Below, piece after piece: positions 60,591 through 64,000 of a stretch of 64,000 nt of DNA (position 1 is the first letter of the stretch; every line of letters begins with the position of its first letter). The stretch is from an uncultured Paraprevotella sp. (GTDB taxonomy: Bacteria; Bacteroidota; Bacteroidia; Bacteroidales; Bacteroidaceae). A model generated the notes under the pieces. It did no database searches and was not told where the DNA came from. It saw only the letters and a program-made list of their open reading frames with translations. The translations under genes and the position numbers were made by a program. Location of the stretch: NCBI GenBank assembly GCA_910586505.1, contig CAJUGV010000005.1, positions 62,001 through 126,000 on the forward strand. Direction: 5' to 3'.

Positions 60591-62522
60591 ATGAAAAATA
60601 TTTTAAAAAGAGTTTGTCTATGTGTTTCCATACTTGGTATAAGTCTGTCCCTGTGGTCCGAGGGAGTATATGGTAATACCGACAGGGAGAATAAACCGGA
60701 CGGAAGAGGGTTAAGCAAAGTCGGCAGGACACGTTTGGGGCGTGGCGTTGCGGCTGTAAGAGTATCGCCTGACACAGTGATGGTGGGGTGGCGTTATCTA
60801 TCTTCCGATGCAATGGAAACGGTATTCAACGTCTATCGTGACGGGCGGTTGGTTACCCCGGTGCCGGTGGCTGTCTCCACACAGTTTTATGATTATAATC
60901 CGTCTCGGAAGAGAGTAACGTATGAGGTGCGTCCGGTAAGTAACGGACGTGAAACCCGTTCTGGCAGAGGAAAATTTACGCTTTGTGCCGATGCGCCGTG
61001 CGGTTATCTGAATATACCTTTGCAGCGGCCTCAGGAGCAGGTGATGCCTGACGGAGAGACTTGTACTTACACGGCCAATGATGCTTCCGTCGGTGATCTT
61101 GACGGAGACGGAGAATTGGAAATCATCCTGAAATGGGAACCTTCCAATGCCAAGGATAATTCGCACGGCGGTTTTACGGGAACGGTTTTTTTCGATGCCT
61201 ACAAGTTGGACGGAACGCGTATGTGGCGTATAGACATGGGACGTAACATCCGTGCGGGCGCGCACTACACGCAATTTATGGTCTATGACCTGGACGGCGA
61301 CGGGCGTGCGGAACTTACGGTCAAAACAGCTGACGGTACGGTAGACGGCAAGGGGAAGGTGATCGGGGACCCTCATGCCGATTATCGGAAATATACCGGT
61401 TCTTCAGGAAAAGGCCGGCAAGGTTATGTGGCTTCGGGACCGGAATATCTGACGGTGTTTGACGGAAAGACGGGCAAGGCTTTGTATACGACGGACTATG
61501 TTCCCGCTCGCGGGCGAGTGGAGGACTGGGGCGACAGTTATGCCAACAGGAGTGAGCGCTATCTGGCTGCCGTGGCTTATCTGGACGGCCATCGTCCGAG
61601 TGTGGTGATGTGCAGGGGATATTATACCCGTACGGTGCTGGCTGCTTTTGACTGGGACGGCAGGCGACTTACGTCCCGCTGGGTGTTCGATACCGATTCT
61701 GTCCGTTGGGCGTCCTATGCAGGACAGGGTAATCATAATCTCCGTGTGGCCGATGTCGACGGTGACGGATGTGATGAGATTACTTATGGCTCATGTGCGA
61801 TAGATCATGACGGGACAGGATTGTACAATACCGGTTTCGGACATGGGGATGCGCTGCATCTGACGGTTTTCGATCCTTCATCCTCTCGCATGCAGGTATG
61901 GGACTGTCATGAGAACAAGCGTGACGGCAGCGATTTTCGTGATGCGGCTACGGGAGAGGTCATTTTTCGTCTGCCCTCGGCCAAGGATGTAGGACGGTGT
62001 ATGGCTGCCGATATCGACCCTACGAACTATGGTGTGGAGATGTGGTCGACAGCTTCGGGAGGGGTGCGTAATATAAAAGGAGAAGTCGTATGCGCCCGTC
62101 CTGAAAAGTTGCCGGTGAACATGGCCGTGTGGTGGGATGGTGACTTGCTTCGCGAGATGCTTGACCGCGAAGCGGTGAGCAAGTATGATTGGCTGACGCA
62201 GACGTGCAGAACTTTACAACGGTTTGAAGGATGTAGCTTTAACAACGGCACCAAGAGCAATCCTTGTCTGCAGGGAGACCTGTTGGGCGACTGGCGGGAG
62301 GAGGTCGTGGTGCGTACGCTTGACAATACATCTCTTCGGATCTACATGTCGCCGGTTCCTACTCCGTATCGTTTCCATACATTTTTGGAAGACCGTCCTT
62401 ACCGCCTTAGTCTGGTGATGCAGAACGTGGCGTATAATCAACCCACACAACCCGGATTCTATTTCGGGGCGGATTTGGAGAAGAGCGGAAGGCTGTTCCG
62501 GGGCTATCAGTTCGGAAAATGA
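60591..62522 (+). CDS. Rhamnogalacturonan lyase, family PL11
   Basis: This 643-residue exported lyase is expected to cleave the rhamnogalacturonan I backbone of pectin by beta-elimination. After a signal peptide (about residues 1-29) the PL11 pattern is clear: LGRGVAAVRVS near the start, NDASVGDLDGDGELEIILKWEPSNAKDNS, YDLDGDGRAELTVKTADGTVDGKG and VADVDGDGCDEITYG. The repeated DxDGDG motifs bind calcium around an eight-bladed propeller. The C-terminal segment LGDWREEVVVRTLDNTSLRIY is family-typical. It precedes a GH97 gene by 37 bases, so the two are in one operon of a probable pectin utilisation locus extending beyond the window. Confidence 0.93.
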   Translation: MKNILKRVCLCVSILGISLSLWSEGVYGNTDRENKPDGRGLSKVGRTRLGRGVAAVRVSPDTVMVGWRYLSSDAMETVFNVYRDGRLVTPVPVAVSTQFYDYNPSRKRVTYEVRPVSNGRETRSGRGKFTLCADAPCGYLNIPLQRPQEQVMPDGETCTYTANDASVGDLDGDGELEIILKWEPSNAKDNSHGGFTGTVFFDAYKLDGTRMWRIDMGRNIRAGAHYTQFMVYDLDGDGRAELTVKTADGTVDGKGKVIGDPHADYRKYTGSSGKGRQGYVASGPEYLTVFDGKTGKALYTTDYVPARGRVEDWGDSYANRSERYLAAVAYLDGHRPSVVMCRGYYTRTVLAAFDWDGRRLTSRWVFDTDSVRWASYAGQGNHNLRVADVDGDGCDEITYGSCAIDHDGTGLYNTGFGHGDALHLTVFDPSSSRMQVWDCHENKRDGSDFRDAATGEVIFRLPSAKDVGRCMAADIDPTNYGVEMWSTASGGVRNIKGEVVCARPEKLPVNMAVWWDGDLLREMLDREAVSKYDWLTQTCRTLQRFEGCSFNNGTKSNPCLQGDLLGDWREEVVVRTLDNTSLRIYMSPVPTPYRFHTFLEDRPYRLSLVMQNVAYNQPTQPGFYFGADLEKSGRLFRGYQFGK

Positions 62523-62559
62523 GAATATGAAAATATTACTTACTTAAAATAAAAAAACG

Positions 62560-64000
62560 ATGAAGAAAAGATTTTATGCGGCTGTGTTGCTGGCCGGAGT
62601 GTTTTCGAGTGCCGGGGCGGTACGTTCAGGCAGCGGACCGGAAAATATACCTGCATCTGCAAGTATGGTTCAGGCTGCACAACAGGAAGAGCGGACGGTG
62701 GTCAGCCCCGACGGTGCGACTTTCCTTAAGGTAGGTCTGAAAGAAGGGAATCCTTACTATAAGGCAGGCCGGTATGCGGTAGGGAAAGACGGCCGGAAGG
62801 AGGTGGTGATGCTGGAGGAGTCGCCTTTGGGATTGCTGACGGATATCGGTGACTTCAGTCGCGGAATGGTATGGAGGAAAGAAGAGACCGGTTCGCGCGA
62901 CATACGCTATGACTTGGAACGGAGCAAATTCAGCCGTGTGGAGAAGAAGGCCAATACGCTGACGATCGGTCTGGCCAACGCTGAAAATAAGGAGATGGCG
63001 GTGGAATTTGTGGTGGAAGACCATAATATCGCTTTCCGCTATTACTTACCGAAACAGAAGGAGACGGGCAGCGTGCGTGTGTTGCGGGAGGCTACCGGAT
63101 TCCGTTTTCCCGCGAAAACCACAACCTTCCTCACCCCGCAAAGTGACGCCATGATTGGTTGGAAACGGACGAAACCCAGTTATGAGGAGGAATATAAAGC
63201 GGATGCACCGATGGATGAACCTTCGCAATACGGTCATGGATATACGTTTCCGGGGTTGTTTCATGTAGGAGAGGACGGCTGGGTGCTCGTGAGCGAGACG
63301 GGGGTGGACAGCCGCTATTGCGGTTCCCGTCTGGGAGATGCGCGCGACGGGCTTTACATGCTGGAGTTCCCCATGGATGAGGAGAATAACGGAAACGGTA
63401 CGTCGGAGCCGGCGTTTGCCCTGCCCGGATACACCCCTTGGCGTACTGTTACCTTATCGCAAGGACTGGCGCCCGTGGTGGAGACTACCATTCCGTGGGA
63501 CGTGGTAGAGCCTCGCTTCACATCGGAACACAAATATAAAATGGGACGCGGTACGTGGAGCTGGATTCTCTGGCAGGACGGCAGTATCAATTACGACGAT
63601 CAGGTGCGTTACATTGACATGGCGGCTGCGATGGGATATGAGTACACGCTCGTAGACAACTGGTGGGACAATAATATCGGTCGCAAGCGGATGGAGGAGC
63701 TCGTACGGTATGCGCGCGGAAAGGGTGTGGAGCTTTTTCTGTGGTACAGTTCCAGCGGTTATTGGAATGATATAGAGCAGGGGCCTATCAATATCATGCA
63801 CGATCCCATTACCCGTAAGAAAGAGATGCGCTGGTTGCGGCAACAGGGCGTAAAGGGAATCAAAGTGGACTTCTTCGGCGGGGACAAACAAGAGACAATG
63901 CGTCTCTACGAAGCAATCCTGAGTGATGCGGACGATCATGGTCTGATGGTTATCTTTCACGGTTGTACTCTGCCGCGGGGGTGGGAACGTATGTATCCGA
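62560..64000 (+). CDS. GH97 glycoside hydrolase, partial (5' part)
   Basis: The frame runs from ATG 62560 off the window edge, giving about 480 residues of an enzyme usually 640-720 long. A signal peptide (MKKRFYAAVLLAGVFSSAGA) precedes a GH97 N-terminal beta-sandwich (about 45-285; SPDGATFLKVGLKEG, NIAFRYYLP) and the TIM barrel (WSWILWQDGSINYDDQVRYIDMAAAMGYEYTLVDNWW). GIKVDFFGGDKQ carries an aspartate, D437, at the position used as nucleophile by retaining alpha-galactosidases of GH97; inverting alpha-glucosidases of the family use glutamates instead. Retaining alpha-galactosidase is therefore the likely class. The 3' end is missing. Confidence 0.88.
   Translation, partial: MKKRFYAAVLLAGVFSSAGAVRSGSGPENIPASASMVQAAQQEERTVVSPDGATFLKVGLKEGNPYYKAGRYAVGKDGRKEVVMLEESPLGLLTDIGDFSRGMVWRKEETGSRDIRYDLERSKFSRVEKKANTLTIGLANAENKEMAVEFVVEDHNIAFRYYLPKQKETGSVRVLREATGFRFPAKTTTFLTPQSDAMIGWKRTKPSYEEEYKADAPMDEPSQYGHGYTFPGLFHVGEDGWVLVSETGVDSRYCGSRLGDARDGLYMLEFPMDEENNGNGTSEPAFALPGYTPWRTVTLSQGLAPVVETTIPWDVVEPRFTSEHKYKMGRGTWSWILWQDGSINYDDQVRYIDMAAAMGYEYTLVDNWWDNNIGRKRMEELVRYARGKGVELFLWYSSSGYWNDIEQGPINIMHDPITRKKEMRWLRQQGVKGIKVDFFGGDKQETMRLYEAILSDADDHGLMVIFHGCTLPRGWERMYP

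Noticed and set aside
1..64000. tRNA, rRNA, CRISPR arrays, insertion sequences, prophage
   Set aside because: Intergenic regions were read on both strands and none of these structures were recognised.

Overview
The window looks like chromosomal DNA from a gut member of the Bacteroidales, most likely Bacteroides or a close relative. The evidence is the repeated Bacteroidota sigma-factor promoter (TTTG, about 19-21 bases, TAnnTTTG), A-rich start regions in place of Shine-Dalgarno sites, the fused MurF-alanine racemase, LL-diaminopimelate aminotransferase, the three-gene sodium-pumping decarboxylase, and several secreted glycan-degrading enzymes (GH2, GH110, GH29, PL11, GH97). It is mostly core chromosome. 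I found no rRNA, tRNA, CRISPR array, insertion sequence or prophage.

Layout. 0.6-4.9 kb (minus): dapF-dapL for lysine/cell-wall precursor synthesis, and slyD-aroC. 5.0-9.5 kb (plus): a duplicated DUF1599 protein, a MauE/DoxX membrane protein whose reading frame runs without a stop into triosephosphate isomerase, a SPOR protein, folE and ferritin. 9.6-12.7 kb: a TPP riboswitch followed by thiS-thiG-thiH-thiF, with no thiC or thiE. 12.7-14.4 kb: a cysteine synthase and a DoxX protein in divergent orientation. 14.7-19.2 kb: divergently transcribed GH2 and GH110 enzymes. 19.2-24.7 kb (minus): tspO, then a phosphate operon pstB-pstC-pstA-pstS ending in an outer-membrane barrel gene. 25.5-29.7 kb: a large secreted PCMD/MBG-type protein and a GH29 fucosidase. 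29.9-36.3 kb: DUF2461, peroxiredoxin, SulP permease, POT peptide transporter, nitroreductase and superoxide dismutase. 36.4-39.3 kb (minus): an SF1 helicase and an EamA exporter.

39.4-41.4 kb holds the most interesting locus: a compact ABC/OLD-type ATPase followed by a DUF4435 protein with TOPRIM-like acidic residues. This is the architecture of the PARIS anti-phage system (AriA/AriB), but with a much shorter ATPase. It has its own promoter and its 3' end runs into trkA.

41.3-48.2 kb: trkA and dxs (minus), then a GSCFA protein and murF-alr (plus). 48.3-51.7 kb (minus): the Na+-pumping decarboxylase genes in the transcription order gamma-alpha-beta. 52.4-55.4 kb (minus): B12-dependent ribonucleotide reductase and folB. 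55.7-60.4 kb: a nitroreductase, dnaA, an MCE/MlaD protein and a cell-wall amidase. 60.6-64.0 kb (plus): a PL11 rhamnogalacturonan lyase and the 5' part of a GH97 enzyme, cut by the window edge and probably part of a larger polysaccharide locus.

Many transcription units end in long perfect hairpins, several of them placed between convergent genes. All calls come from reading the sequence and from family knowledge; no searches were run.
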